Positions 1 through 8,143 of a stretch of 64,000 nucleotides of DNA are shown in pieces (positions within the stretch are counted from its first letter, which is position 1; each line of letters begins with the position of its first letter). Source of the DNA: JAIVGV01 sp036389335. Its GTDB lineage: Bacteria > Acidobacteriota > Blastocatellia > Pyrinomonadales > Pyrinomonadaceae. Under the pieces are notes generated by a model. The model was not told the DNA's origin. It was given only the letters and a program-made list of their open reading frames with translations, and searched no databases. Position numbers and translations under genes: made by a program. The DNA lies in assembly GCA_036389335.1 (NCBI GenBank), contig DASVQC010000003.1, forward strand, positions 11,804-75,803, in the 5' to 3' direction.

Positions 1-82
1 GGTTGGAAGTGACCGAGCCGATCTTTTCGGCCTCGACGACCGACAAAGGCACGCGCGCAATTTTTTCAGCGAAGTCTGTCAT
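1..82 (-). CDS. Unidentified protein, N-terminal fragment
   Basis: Only the first 27 codons are present; the gene runs off the left edge. The start is an ATG at 82 preceded by a GGGAGGGGGAC ribosome-binding site. The peptide begins MTDFAEKIARVPLSVVEAEK, too little to assign a family. It lies 75 bases downstream of argG on the same strand, so co-transcription with argG is likely and an arginine-related role is possible but unproven. Confidence 0.55.
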   Translation of the reverse strand, partial: MTDFAEKIARVPLSVVEAEKIGSVTSN

Positions 83-156
83 CCGTCCCCCTCCCGACTC
101 GCCCACCGACTCTTAAAGCTCGTGAGCGCCGCCCCCGGAAATCCGGGTCGGCGCGC

Positions 157-1365
157 TCAACCTTGCCGATCAAGTTGCGCGCGCGAGCGCAGGCGCAGCG
201 CGTTCAGCTTGATGAAGCCTTCGGCGTCGCGCTGGTCGTAGACCGTGTCCGCCTCGAAGGTCGCCAGCCGCTCGTTGTAGAGCGAGCGCGGCGCGCGCCG
301 CCCGACGACCGTCGCGCCGCCGCCGTAGAGTTTCAGGCGCGCCTCGCCGGTCACGCCCTTCTGCGTCTCGTCGATCGTGCGCCGCATCAGCTCCGACTCC
401 GGCGCGAACCAGAAGCCGTAATAGACGCTCTCCGCGAACTTCAGCGAGAGCGCGTCGCGCAGCCGCATCACTTCGCGATCCAACGTGACGGATTCGACGG
501 CGCGGTGCGCGGCCTGTAGGATCGTCACGCCCGGCGTCTCGTACACGCCGCGCGACTTCATCCCGACGAAACGGTTCTCCACGAGATCGACCCGCCCGAC
601 GCCGTGCTCGCCGCCCAGACGGTTCAACTCCGTGAGCAGCGCGACCGGGCCGAGCCTCTCGCCGTTCACGCTCACCGGCTCGCCCGCCTCAAAGCCGACG
701 GTGACGTATGCGGCCCCCGCCTTCGCGTCTTCGGGCGACTTCGTCATCTGGAAGATGTCCGCGGGCGGCTCCGCCCAAGGGTCTTCGAGGATGCCGCCCT
801 CGTAAGAGACGTGCATCAGGTTCCGATCCGTCGAGTACGGCTTCTCGGCGGTCGCCGTCACGGGGATGTCGTGCTCCTTGGCGTAGGCGATCAGGTCGCT
901 CCGCCCCTTGAACTCCCACTCCCGCCACGGCGCGACGACCTTGATGTCGGGTTCGAGCGCGTAGTAGGTCAACTCGAAGCGCACCTGATCGTTGCCCTTG
1001 CCCGTCGCCCCGTGCGCCACCGCGTCGGCCTTCTCCCTGCGCGCGATCTCGATCTGCCGCTTCGCGATGACGGGCCGCGCCAAGCTCGTGCCGAGCAGGT
1101 AGACGCCCTCGTAAACCGCGTTCGCCTTCACCGCCGGCCACACGTACTCGCGCACGAACTCGTCGCGCAGGTCTTCGACGTAGAGCTTCGACGCGCCCGT
1201 CGCGCGGGCCTTCTCTTCGAGGCCCGCCAGCTCCTCGCCCTGCCCCACGTCGGCGCAGTAGCAGACGACCTCGCACCCGTAGTGCTCCTTGATCCAGCGC
1301 AGCATCACCGAAGTGTCGAGCCCGCCCGAATACGCCAGCACCACTTTTTTGATCTGATTAAGCAT
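157..1365 (-). CDS. argG: Argininosuccinate synthase
   Basis: 402 aa, the usual family length. ArgG condenses citrulline and aspartate using ATP to give argininosuccinate in the cytoplasmic arginine pathway. The N-type ATP pyrophosphatase P-loop AYSGGLDTSV sits near residue 12, and the family blocks HGATGKGNDQVRFE and EGGILEDPWAEPP are intact. The ATG at 1365 gives the standard MLNQIKKVVLAYSGG start. The gene lies downstream of argR on the same strand, separated by a heptad-repeat region, while argH is divergent. An ArgR operator between argR and the plus-strand genes could reach argG only by read-through, unless a separate promoter lies in 1366-1486. Confidence 0.97.
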   Translation of the reverse strand: MLNQIKKVVLAYSGGLDTSVMLRWIKEHYGCEVVCYCADVGQGEELAGLEEKARATGASKLYVEDLRDEFVREYVWPAVKANAVYEGVYLLGTSLARPVIAKRQIEIARREKADAVAHGATGKGNDQVRFELTYYALEPDIKVVAPWREWEFKGRSDLIAYAKEHDIPVTATAEKPYSTDRNLMHVSYEGGILEDPWAEPPADIFQMTKSPEDAKAGAAYVTVGFEAGEPVSVNGERLGPVALLTELNRLGGEHGVGRVDLVENRFVGMKSRGVYETPGVTILQAAHRAVESVTLDREVMRLRDALSLKFAESVYYGFWFAPESELMRRTIDETQKGVTGEARLKLYGGGATVVGRRAPRSLYNERLATFEADTVYDQRDAEGFIKLNALRLRSRAQLDRQG

Positions 1366-1386
1366 TCCACTCCCGGCAATCGGCGA

Positions 1387-1484
1387 TTAGCTGTTAGCTG
1401 TTAGCTGTTAGCTGTTAGCAAAACAGCGACTCCCACCCCGACATTCAACCTTCCGGCTGATCGCTAACAGCTAACAGCTAACAG
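1387..1484. repeat. Inverted pair of TTAGCTG heptad arrays
   Basis: A tandem array of the heptamer TTAGCTG (about 4.7 units, 1387-1419) is followed after a 43-base spacer by about three units of the complementary heptamer (CTAACAG, 1463-1484). The two arms could form a long hairpin in RNA from either strand. The structure fills most of the argR-argG gap. The same design recurs at 47523-47662. Confidence 0.85.
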
Positions 1485-1486
1485 CC

Positions 1487-1909
1487 CTACTGAAACAGCC
1501 CCCAGATTTTTTTCATCGCCGCGCGCTGCGCCTTCGCGTCCGCGACGGCGACGAAGATCGTGTCCTCTCCCGCTATCGTGCCGACGATCTCGGGTATCGC
1601 CGCCCCGTCGATTTCGACCGCCACCGCCGACGCCAGCCCCGGCTCGCAGCGCGCGACGACGAGCGAGGCGCCCGCCGCCTGAAGCCCCAGCAGGCCGCGC
1701 GACTTCGCCCCCCCCGCCGCCTCCGGGACGACGTAGCGACCGCGCCGCTTGACGACGCCCAGCTCCGCGATGTCGCGCGAGACGCTCGACTGCGTGACGG
1801 CGAAGCCCGCCCCTTCCAGCAGCCGCGTCAGCTCGCCCTGCGTGCCGACGGGCTTCGCGCGGATCACGCTCAGTATCTTTTGCAGCCGTCTTTCCTTCTC
1901 AACGATCAT
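1487..1909 (-). CDS. argR: Arginine repressor ArgR
   Basis: 140 aa, close to the 140-156 aa norm. ArgR is a hexameric, arginine-responsive transcription factor. The N-terminal winged helix (about residues 1-70) contains QGELTRLLEGAGFAVTQSSV and SRDIAELGVVK, the typical recognition-helix region. The C-terminal oligomerisation and arginine-binding domain contains GTIAGEDTIFVAV, including the family GT(I/L)AGDDT-like loop with E in place of the first D. The start is an ATG at 1909. It is divergent from the DUF1272-argH pair, with ARG-box-like sites immediately upstream, which fits autoregulation and shared control. Confidence 0.95.
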   Translation of the reverse strand: MIVEKERRLQKILSVIRAKPVGTQGELTRLLEGAGFAVTQSSVSRDIAELGVVKRRGRYVVPEAAGGAKSRGLLGLQAAGASLVVARCEPGLASAVAVEIDGAAIPEIVGTIAGEDTIFVAVADAKAQRAAMKKIWGLFQ

Positions 1910-1916
1910 GGTGGTA

Positions 1917-1953
1917 TATGCAACGGGTTTGCATAATTAGTGCATAGATGCAT
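1917..1953. promoter_or_regulatory. Putative ARG boxes (ArgR operator)
   Basis: TGCA half-sites occur at 1919, 1930 and 1941, exactly 11 bp apart, with a further TGCA at 1949. TTTGCATAATTAGTGCATAG (1928-1947) is a near-palindrome resembling ARG boxes, including the TGCAT-containing actinobacterial type. The cluster starts 10 bp upstream of the argR start codon and overlaps a weak plus-strand promoter candidate (TTGCAT 1929-1934, 18 bp, TAAAAT 1953-1958). Binding by ArgR is inferred from sequence and position. Confidence 0.7.
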
Positions 1954-2021
1954 AAAATACCAGTCTTGTTGCCCCGGCGCAACCGCCGGGGTAAAAACTT
2001 TCGCGGGAGGGCCCGTGCCGC

Positions 2022-2204
2022 ATGGCTCTGGAAATGCGCCCGGCGTGCGAGAAGTGCGACGCCGCGCTCGCCGTGGACGGCGAGGCTCACGTCTGCTCCT
2101 ACGAGTGCACGTTCTGCGCGGGCTGCTCGCGCGCGATGGAGTTCGTCTGCCCGAACTGCGGCGGCGAGTTGGTCAGGCGACCGCGGCGTGAGATCAAAGA
2201 CTGA
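2022..2204 (+). CDS. DUF1272 zinc-ribbon protein
   Basis: 60 aa, a normal length for DUF1272. The protein has cysteines in the pairs CEKC, CSYEC, CAGC and CPNC, ending in CPNCGGELVRRPRR, which matches the DUF1272 pattern of a small structural zinc-binding domain. The molecular role of the family is unknown. The ATG at 2022 has a GGGAGG ribosome-binding site. The gene ends 21 bases before argH and sits behind the ArgR operator, so it is probably co-transcribed with argH and arginine-regulated. Confidence 0.85.
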   Translation: MALEMRPACEKCDAALAVDGEAHVCSYECTFCAGCSRAMEFVCPNCGGELVRRPRREIKD

Positions 2205-2225
2205 AGGGGGGGAGCGGGCGTAGCG

Positions 2226-3611
2226 ATGGCCGAGGATCAAAAACTGTGGGGCGGGCGGTTCACGGGTCGCGCCGACGAGGGCTTCGCCGCCTTCAACCGC
2301 TCGTTCGGCTTCGACCGCCGCCTCTTCGCGGCGGACGTGCGTGCGAGCCTCGCGCACGGCGAGGGCTTGCGCGAGGCGGGCGTGTTGACCGACGACGAGG
2401 CGGCGCGGATCAAGGGCGGCCTCGAAACCCTGCTCGCGCGCGCCGCGGAGGACGAACACTTCCTCGACGATCCGCGCGCCGAGGACGTGCACTCGTTCAT
2501 CGAGTCGCGGCTCGTCGCGCTCGTCGGCGACGCGGGCCGGAAGCTGCACACGGGGCGCAGCCGCAACGATCAGGTCGCGACCGCGATGCGACTCTGGCTG
2601 CGCGAGGAGATCGATGCCATCGACGCGCGCGCGCGCGACGCGCAGTCCGCGCTGCTCGACCTCGCGGAGGCGCACCGCGGGGCGGTCGTGCCCGGCTACA
2701 CGCACCTGCAACGCGCCCAGCCCGTGCTGTTCGCGCACTGGTGCCTCGCCTACTTCGAGATGCTCGCGCGCGACCGCGGGCGGATGCGCGACGCGCGGCG
2801 GCGCACGAACGTTTTGCCGCTCGGCTCCGCCGCGCTCGCCGGGACGAGCTACCCGGTGGATCGCGGGCGGGTCGCGCGCGCCCTTCAGTTCGAGTCGGTC
2901 TCGCGCAACAGCCTCGACGCCGTGAGCGACCGCGACTTCTGCGTCGAGTTCTGCGCGGCGGCGAGTCTGGTCATGGTTCACCTCTCGCGGCTCGCGGAGG
3001 ATTTGATCCTCTACGCCTCGACCGAGTTCGGCTTCGTCGAGCTGGGCGACGCCGTCTCGACGGGTTCGAGCCTGATGCCGCAGAAGAAGAACCCGGACGC
3101 GCTCGAACTCGTGCGCGGCAAGGCGGGCCGCGTCTTCGGGCACACCGTCGCGCTGCTCGCCGCGCTCAAGGGGCTGCCGCTCGCCTACAACAAGGACATG
3201 CAGGAGGACAAGGAGGCCGTCTTCGACGCCGCCGACACGCTCTCGGCCTCGCTCGCGGTGGCCGCGACCGTCCTGCGTAACGTCACCCTGCGCGAAGACC
3301 GCGCGCGCGAGGCCGCGCGCCGCGGTCACATGAACGCGACCGAGCTGGCGGATTATCTCGCGCGCAAGGGCGTCCCCTTCCGCGAGGCGCACGAGGCGGT
3401 CGGGCGCGTCGTGCTGCGCGCCATCGAGCTGGGCGTCGAGTTGGAAGAGTTGCCGGCGGAAGAGATGCGCGCCGCCTCGCCCCTCGTCGGCGAAGACGTG
3501 TACGCCGCGCTCACGCTCGACGCGACGCTCGCCACCAAATCACAGACGGGCGGGACTTCGCCCGAAAGGGTGCGCGAGGCCCTGCGCGAGGCGCGCGCGT
3601 CGCTCGGTTAG
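2226..3611 (+). CDS. argH: Argininosuccinate lyase
   Basis: 461 aa, standard length. ArgH splits argininosuccinate into arginine and fumarate, the last step of the pathway. It belongs to the fumarase/aspartase superfamily: the signature GSSLMPQKKNPD is present near residue 280, the substrate-binding block TGRSRNDQVATAMRLW near residue 108, and GYTHLQRAQP near residue 158. The N-terminus MAEDQKLWGGRFTG is typical. The ATG at 2226 follows a GGGGGGGAG ribosome-binding site. It is transcribed divergently from argR and convergently with the polysaccharide operon. Confidence 0.97.
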   Translation: MAEDQKLWGGRFTGRADEGFAAFNRSFGFDRRLFAADVRASLAHGEGLREAGVLTDDEAARIKGGLETLLARAAEDEHFLDDPRAEDVHSFIESRLVALVGDAGRKLHTGRSRNDQVATAMRLWLREEIDAIDARARDAQSALLDLAEAHRGAVVPGYTHLQRAQPVLFAHWCLAYFEMLARDRGRMRDARRRTNVLPLGSAALAGTSYPVDRGRVARALQFESVSRNSLDAVSDRDFCVEFCAAASLVMVHLSRLAEDLILYASTEFGFVELGDAVSTGSSLMPQKKNPDALELVRGKAGRVFGHTVALLAALKGLPLAYNKDMQEDKEAVFDAADTLSASLAVAATVLRNVTLREDRAREAARRGHMNATELADYLARKGVPFREAHEAVGRVVLRAIELGVELEELPAEEMRAASPLVGEDVYAALTLDATLATKSQTGGTSPERVREALREARASLG

Positions 3612-3724
3612 CGAAGTCGTGCCCCGGCGTCCGTCCCCCCGCGCCCCCCGCGCCCCGGCGGTTAATGCTCCCGTTCCGGATCGAGTTCGCGGCCCGTGGC
3701 TCGGGCTCCCGCCGGCTGAAGGTC

Positions 3725-5653
3725 TCACCCCGCCATCTCGGCGTGGACGGCTGGCCGGGGCGAGGTGAGCTTCGCCTCCGGCAAGAAGCTCTGGAGGAAG
3801 CGGTAGAGTTCTTCCGCCCGACCGTCGGCGGAGAGCGCGGCGAGTTGCTCCAACCCCCTGCGCACCTCTTCCTCGGTGTAGGGGGCGATCTTGCCGATGA
3901 AGATTTTCGGGTGGTAAGTCTTGGCGGCGTGCTCGTCGGCGGTGTTCAGCTCCTCGAACAGTTTTTCCCCGGCTCGTATCTCGGTGAAGACGATGTTGAT
4001 GTCCTCGTAGGGCTTGAGGCCCGACAGGGTGATCGTGTCTTTCGCCAGATCGAGGATGCGCACCGGCGCCCCCATGTCGAGGATGAAGATTTCGCCGCCC
4101 TTGCCCATCGTGCCCGCCTGAAGCACGAGCTGCGCGGCTTCCGGGATGGTCATGAAGTAGCGCACCATGTCGCGGTGCGTGACGGTGACGGGGCCGCCCT
4201 TCCGTATCTGCTCGCGGAAGATCGGGATGACCGAGCCGGTCGAGCCGATGACGTTGCCGAAGCGCACGGCGACGTAGCGCGTGTCGAAGCGCCGATCCAA
4301 ATCCTGAATGACCAGCTCGGCGACGCGCTTGGACGCCCCCATCACCGAGGTCGGGCGCACGGCCTTGTCCGTCGAGATGAGGACGAAGACCTCGACGCCG
4401 AAGTCGCCCGCGATCTCGCCGAGCGCGCGCGTCGCGAGCGTGTTGTTCTTCACCGCCTCCGCCGGGTTCGACTCCATCATCGGCACGTGCTTGTGCGCCG
4501 CCGCGTGGAGGACGACCTGCGGGCGGTGGGCGTCGAAGATCGAGGCCATCCTGCCGCGGTCGCCCACGTCGCCGACGAGCGCGACGACGTCGAGCGCGGG
4601 GTAGGCGGCGCGCAGCTCGCGGTCGATCTCGAAGAGCGCGAACTCGGCGCGCTCGACGAGCAGCAGGCGCGCCGGGTGGAAGCGCGCCACCTGCCGCGCC
4701 AGCTCCGAGCCGATGGAGCCGCCCGCGCCCGTCACCATCACGGTCTTGCAGGCGAGGAAACTTCGCACCTCGGCCTCTTCGAGCTGGACGGGCTCGCGCC
4801 CCAGCAGGTCTTCGATCTGCACGTCGCGGATGCGGGTGAACGTGACGCGCCCTTGCAGGATGTCGTGCAGGCCGGGGATGACGCGCACCCGGACGGGGAT
4901 GCGCTCGCAGATGTCGAGGATGCGCCGGAAGTTCTCGCGCGAGGCGCGGACGACCGTGACGATCACGTGATCGATGTCGAGGTCTTTGACGAGCCGCGGC
5001 AGATCGTCCGTGCCGCCCAGCACGCGCACGCCCTGAATCAAAGAGCCCTGCTTGTTCAACTCGTCGTCCACGAAGCCCTGGATCGAGAGGCGCAGGTCGT
5101 CGCGGCTCTTGATCTCTCTGGCCGCCAGCATCCCGGCGCGGCCCGCGCCGATGAGCAGCACGCGCTGCTTGTGCCCGCCGCCCGGCTGCGCGTCCTCGCG
5201 CCGCTTCTCGCGCCGCTCGTAGACGACGCGCCTGAGCACGCGCGCGGCGAGCACGCCGCCGAAGGCGAAGGCCGCGTCCATCAGGATCACCGAGAGCGGG
5301 ACGCGCCACGCCTCCATCGACTCGGGCAGCCCCAGCCGCAGCCCCAGCAGCGTGACGGACGACCACCACGCGGCGACGAAGAAACTCTTCACCTCGGCCA
5401 GCCCGATGTAGCGCCAGATGAAGGTGTAGACGCCCGCCATGAGCAGCGCCAGGAGCTGCACGAGGACGACGTAGGGGAGCTGGATCATCTCCCGCTGCAA
5501 TTCGTCCGGCGGCACGTGGAAGTCGAACCGCAGCAGGTAGGCCAGCGCGAACGCCGACGCCAGCGCCGCCACGTCCACGGCGAGTTGATAGCGTTTGGTG
5601 TGCAGCTTTCGCAGCCCCAGCCGCGAACCGTTCTTTCCGTTTTCGTTGCTCAT
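3725..5653 (-). CDS. CapD/PglF-like nucleotide-sugar 4,6-dehydratase, membrane-bound
   Basis: 642 aa from the ATG at 5653; an upstream in-frame ATG at 5716 would add 21 unlikely residues. Residues about 20-140 hold four hydrophobic segments. Then come a first Rossmann-like domain (VLLIGAGRAGMLAAREI) and a second catalytic Rossmann domain starting VTGAGGSIGSELARQ. The active-site region STDKAVRPTSVMGASKR has Met in place of the short-chain-dehydrogenase Tyr, as in UDP-GlcNAc C4,6-dehydratases of the FlaA1/PglF/CapD group. It probably makes a UDP-4-keto-6-deoxy sugar, the expected substrate for the DegT aminotransferase in the same operon. It is the last gene of the 23-gene cluster. Confidence 0.92.
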   Translation of the reverse strand: MSNENGKNGSRLGLRKLHTKRYQLAVDVAALASAFALAYLLRFDFHVPPDELQREMIQLPYVVLVQLLALLMAGVYTFIWRYIGLAEVKSFFVAAWWSSVTLLGLRLGLPESMEAWRVPLSVILMDAAFAFGGVLAARVLRRVVYERREKRREDAQPGGGHKQRVLLIGAGRAGMLAAREIKSRDDLRLSIQGFVDDELNKQGSLIQGVRVLGGTDDLPRLVKDLDIDHVIVTVVRASRENFRRILDICERIPVRVRVIPGLHDILQGRVTFTRIRDVQIEDLLGREPVQLEEAEVRSFLACKTVMVTGAGGSIGSELARQVARFHPARLLLVERAEFALFEIDRELRAAYPALDVVALVGDVGDRGRMASIFDAHRPQVVLHAAAHKHVPMMESNPAEAVKNNTLATRALGEIAGDFGVEVFVLISTDKAVRPTSVMGASKRVAELVIQDLDRRFDTRYVAVRFGNVIGSTGSVIPIFREQIRKGGPVTVTHRDMVRYFMTIPEAAQLVLQAGTMGKGGEIFILDMGAPVRILDLAKDTITLSGLKPYEDINIVFTEIRAGEKLFEELNTADEHAAKTYHPKIFIGKIAPYTEEEVRRGLEQLAALSADGRAEELYRFLQSFLPEAKLTSPRPAVHAEMAG

Positions 5654-5737
5654 AAAACTCGGGCGCTTCGACGCGTGCCGCACACGCCGCGTCGGAGTGC
5701 CGCCTCCCGGAAGCAAGCTACCTACTCGCGTAGGCTG

Positions 5738-6514
5738 TCAAATCGTCGTCATCCGCGCCGCCTCTTCGGCGGGGGACTCTCGCGCCGCCTCTGCGCCCCG
5801 CGCCAGCACCTCGGCGAGCGTCGGCGGCGGCGCTCTGTGTGGCAGGACGACGGCGAGCGCCGTCCGCCACAAGACTTGGGCGTCCACGCGCCAGCTACGC
5901 CCGCGCAGGTAATCCGCGTAGCCCGCGAGCTTATAGGGTTGCAGCGCGTCGGTGTAGAACCTCTCGCGGTCGCCCCGCACCTCCGCGAGCAGCGCCTCCT
6001 CGTTGCGCAGGCGCAGCGTGACGGGATCGGTCAGCCCCGGTCGCGCTTCGAGCACGAGCCGCCACGCCGCGCTCCCCCTGTCGACGTAGCGCGGCACCTC
6101 CGGTCGCGGGCCGACCAGAGACATCTCGCCCCGCACCACGTTCCACAAACTCGGCAGCTCGTCGAGCTTCGACTTGCGTAAGGCGCGACCAACGCGCGTC
6201 ACGCGCGCGTCGCCCGCCGCCGTCACCTGCGCGCCGCCCGTGCCGGCGCGCATCGTCCGCAGCTTGTAGAGCGTGAACGTGCGTCCGCGGCGACCGACGC
6301 GCTCCTGCCTGAAAAAGACGGGGAGGCCCGAGGTGGCCGCGACCAGAAGCGACGACAGCGCGACGAGCGGCGAGGCCGCGACGAGCGCGGCCAAAGCGAT
6401 CAGCATCTCGACCGGGCGCGGCATCCCCGCTTTGACTTCGTGTTCCGTGGCCGTCAGGCCGATCAACTGTTGCTCGCCCATGTTCGTGTGGTCCGTTCCG
6501 AGCGCCCGCGCCAT
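5738..6514 (-). CDS. Initiating sugar transferase (polyprenyl-phosphate sugar-1-phosphate transferase)
   Basis: 258 aa from an ATG at 6514, chosen because it has AAGGTG upstream and lies just after the preceding stop at 6519; a second ATG at 6481 is possible. One hydrophobic helix (MLIALAALVAASPLVALSSL) is followed by the PglC/WcaJ-type catalytic domain: FFRQERVGRRGRTFTLYKLR, then RKSKLDELPSLWNV and GEMSLVGPRPE, the family hallmarks. It lacks the multi-pass N-terminal part of WbaP/WcaJ, so it is a short PglC-like monotopic enzyme. It probably transfers the first sugar phosphate to undecaprenyl phosphate. Confidence 0.93.
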   Translation of the reverse strand: MARALGTDHTNMGEQQLIGLTATEHEVKAGMPRPVEMLIALAALVAASPLVALSSLLVAATSGLPVFFRQERVGRRGRTFTLYKLRTMRAGTGGAQVTAAGDARVTRVGRALRKSKLDELPSLWNVVRGEMSLVGPRPEVPRYVDRGSAAWRLVLEARPGLTDPVTLRLRNEEALLAEVRGDRERFYTDALQPYKLAGYADYLRGRSWRVDAQVLWRTALAVVLPHRAPPPTLAEVLARGAEAARESPAEEAARMTTI

Positions 6515-6518
6515 TTTT

Positions 6519-8117
6519 TCAGGACACCTTGAGCAGCACGAAGACGTTGAACTCCGGCGTGGTCTGCGCCGGCGCGGAGTCGGCGCCGACTGGCTTCGCG
6601 ATCTTCTGCGCGCCCATCGGCAGGCGCAGCGGCTTGCCGTCGTAAGTCCCGGCGAGGACGGGCGCGGCGAAAAAATTCTGCGCGCTCCGCACTTCAAACT
6701 TCGCGCCGCGCGCGATGACGCCGCTCACGTCCGCCTCCACCGCCTCGCGCCGCTCCCAGTTGTAGACGACGACGTGCGCGCGCCCCGCCTCGTACAGGTT
6801 CGGGCGGACGAAGACTTTGACGCCCGCCGGACGCCCCGCCTCGACCGCGCCCCAACTGCCGCCCCGGTCGAAGCCCGTCGCGCCCTGCCAACCGGCGAAG
6901 TCGAGCGCCCGGCCCTGAAAGCTGAACGACGCCGCGCGCCCCGCTCCGTAATACGTGTTGCCGTCCCACGCGTAGGCGGAGGCGGCGACTCCCTGCGGGA
7001 GCGTCAGTTCGAGCAGTCGTTCGGGGCCGTAGAAGGTGTTGCCCGTCACCGTCGCGGAGAGCCAGTCGGCGACGGAGACGACCGGCGAGCCATTCGCGAA
7101 GTAGTTGTCCTTCACGGTCAGGTCTCTGTTGTTCGCCGCCTCGTAGTGGAGGCGCACGTTCGGCTTGGCCTCGTCCTCGGTCGGCGTCTCGTAGGTGTAG
7201 TTAGAGATGAGCGCGATGCGCCCGGCGGGGCGGCGACCCCCGACGAGGATGTTGTCGTAGCGCGCGCCCGCCGGGGCGCCGTTGTCGAAAGAGACGTTGC
7301 CCTCGAAGTGCAAGCCGTCGAGCGCGCCCTCTTCCGCGTAGGCGTGTACGCCCCAGCCGTACTGGCGGAAGATGACGTTGTCGCGGATGAGCTTCGTGCC
7401 CTCCTCGTTCTGCGTGTAGACGCCGTGGCCGTGGCCGCGGTCGATCTCGCGCCAGCCGTTGTTGTAGATGATGTTGCCGTAGAGTTCCGCGCCCACCGCC
7501 GAGCTCCAGAAGCCGAAGCCGTTGCCGCCGTCGTGCACGACGAGGTTGATGAACTTCGTGTGCGCGCCCTCCACCTCGACGCACGTCGGCCTCTCGTTCG
7601 CGCGATCCGTGTCCGAGTTCGTCACCTCGAAGCCCCAGAACGTCGTCCACTCGCCGCCGACCGCGAGCGACCCGTCGATTGTCGCGCGCTCGCCTGCCGA
7701 CTGCGCGACGAGGATCGGCTTGTCCTCCGTCCCCGAGAGCCTGCTCTTGAACCTCCCCTTGTAGGTTCCGCCGCGCAGCCAGAGCGTGTCGCCCGGCTTG
7801 AGCTTCGACTCCCTTGAGAGCGCGCTCGCCAAATCCCACGGGCGGTTTTTGCTCCCGTCGCCGTCCGACCTGCCGTCGGGCGCGGCGTAAACTTGCGCCC
7901 CGCGCGTCGCCCGCGGGCGCGAAGGCGGCGGCGCGGCTGATTCGCCGGCATCGGAAGCCCCGGCGATTGACGATCCGCCGCCGCCGGCATTGACGTTGAC
8001 CCCGCCGCGCGCGACGCCCACGTGCTTCGAGCGGATGACGAACGCCGCCGCGAGCAGCGCGCAGAGCGCGACGACTCCGGCGAGGGCAAGTCGTGTTGAA
8101 GGTCGATCACGGCGCAT
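6519..8117 (-). CDS. Membrane-anchored right-handed beta-helix protein
   Basis: 532 aa from the ATG at 8117, 26 bases after the upstream gene ends. A single hydrophobic segment (LALAGVVALCALLAAAFVI, residues about 10-30) anchors the N-terminus, followed by a Gly/Ser/Pro-rich linker. From about residue 75, YAAPDGRSDGDGSKNRPWDL and the repeated Asn-rich strands (ITNSDT-, LVVHDGGNGFGF-, NIIYNNG-, NVIFRQYGWG-like) are typical of parallel beta-helix (DUF1565/PbH1) proteins. This fold is shared by polysaccharide lyases and C5-epimerases. Acting on the secreted polymer is plausible, but no catalytic residues could be assigned. Confidence 0.8.
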   Translation of the reverse strand: MRRDRPSTRLALAGVVALCALLAAAFVIRSKHVGVARGGVNVNAGGGGSSIAGASDAGESAAPPPSRPRATRGAQVYAAPDGRSDGDGSKNRPWDLASALSRESKLKPGDTLWLRGGTYKGRFKSRLSGTEDKPILVAQSAGERATIDGSLAVGGEWTTFWGFEVTNSDTDRANERPTCVEVEGAHTKFINLVVHDGGNGFGFWSSAVGAELYGNIIYNNGWREIDRGHGHGVYTQNEEGTKLIRDNVIFRQYGWGVHAYAEEGALDGLHFEGNVSFDNGAPAGARYDNILVGGRRPAGRIALISNYTYETPTEDEAKPNVRLHYEAANNRDLTVKDNYFANGSPVVSVADWLSATVTGNTFYGPERLLELTLPQGVAASAYAWDGNTYYGAGRAASFSFQGRALDFAGWQGATGFDRGGSWGAVEAGRPAGVKVFVRPNLYEAGRAHVVVYNWERREAVEADVSGVIARGAKFEVRSAQNFFAAPVLAGTYDGKPLRLPMGAQKIAKPVGADSAPAQTTPEFNVFVLLKVS

Positions 8118-8143
8118 CAAAATTTTTCTTACGTGTAGCCGCC

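Noticed and set aside
1387..1484. CRISPR array
   Set aside because: The unit is 7 bases with no unique spacers.
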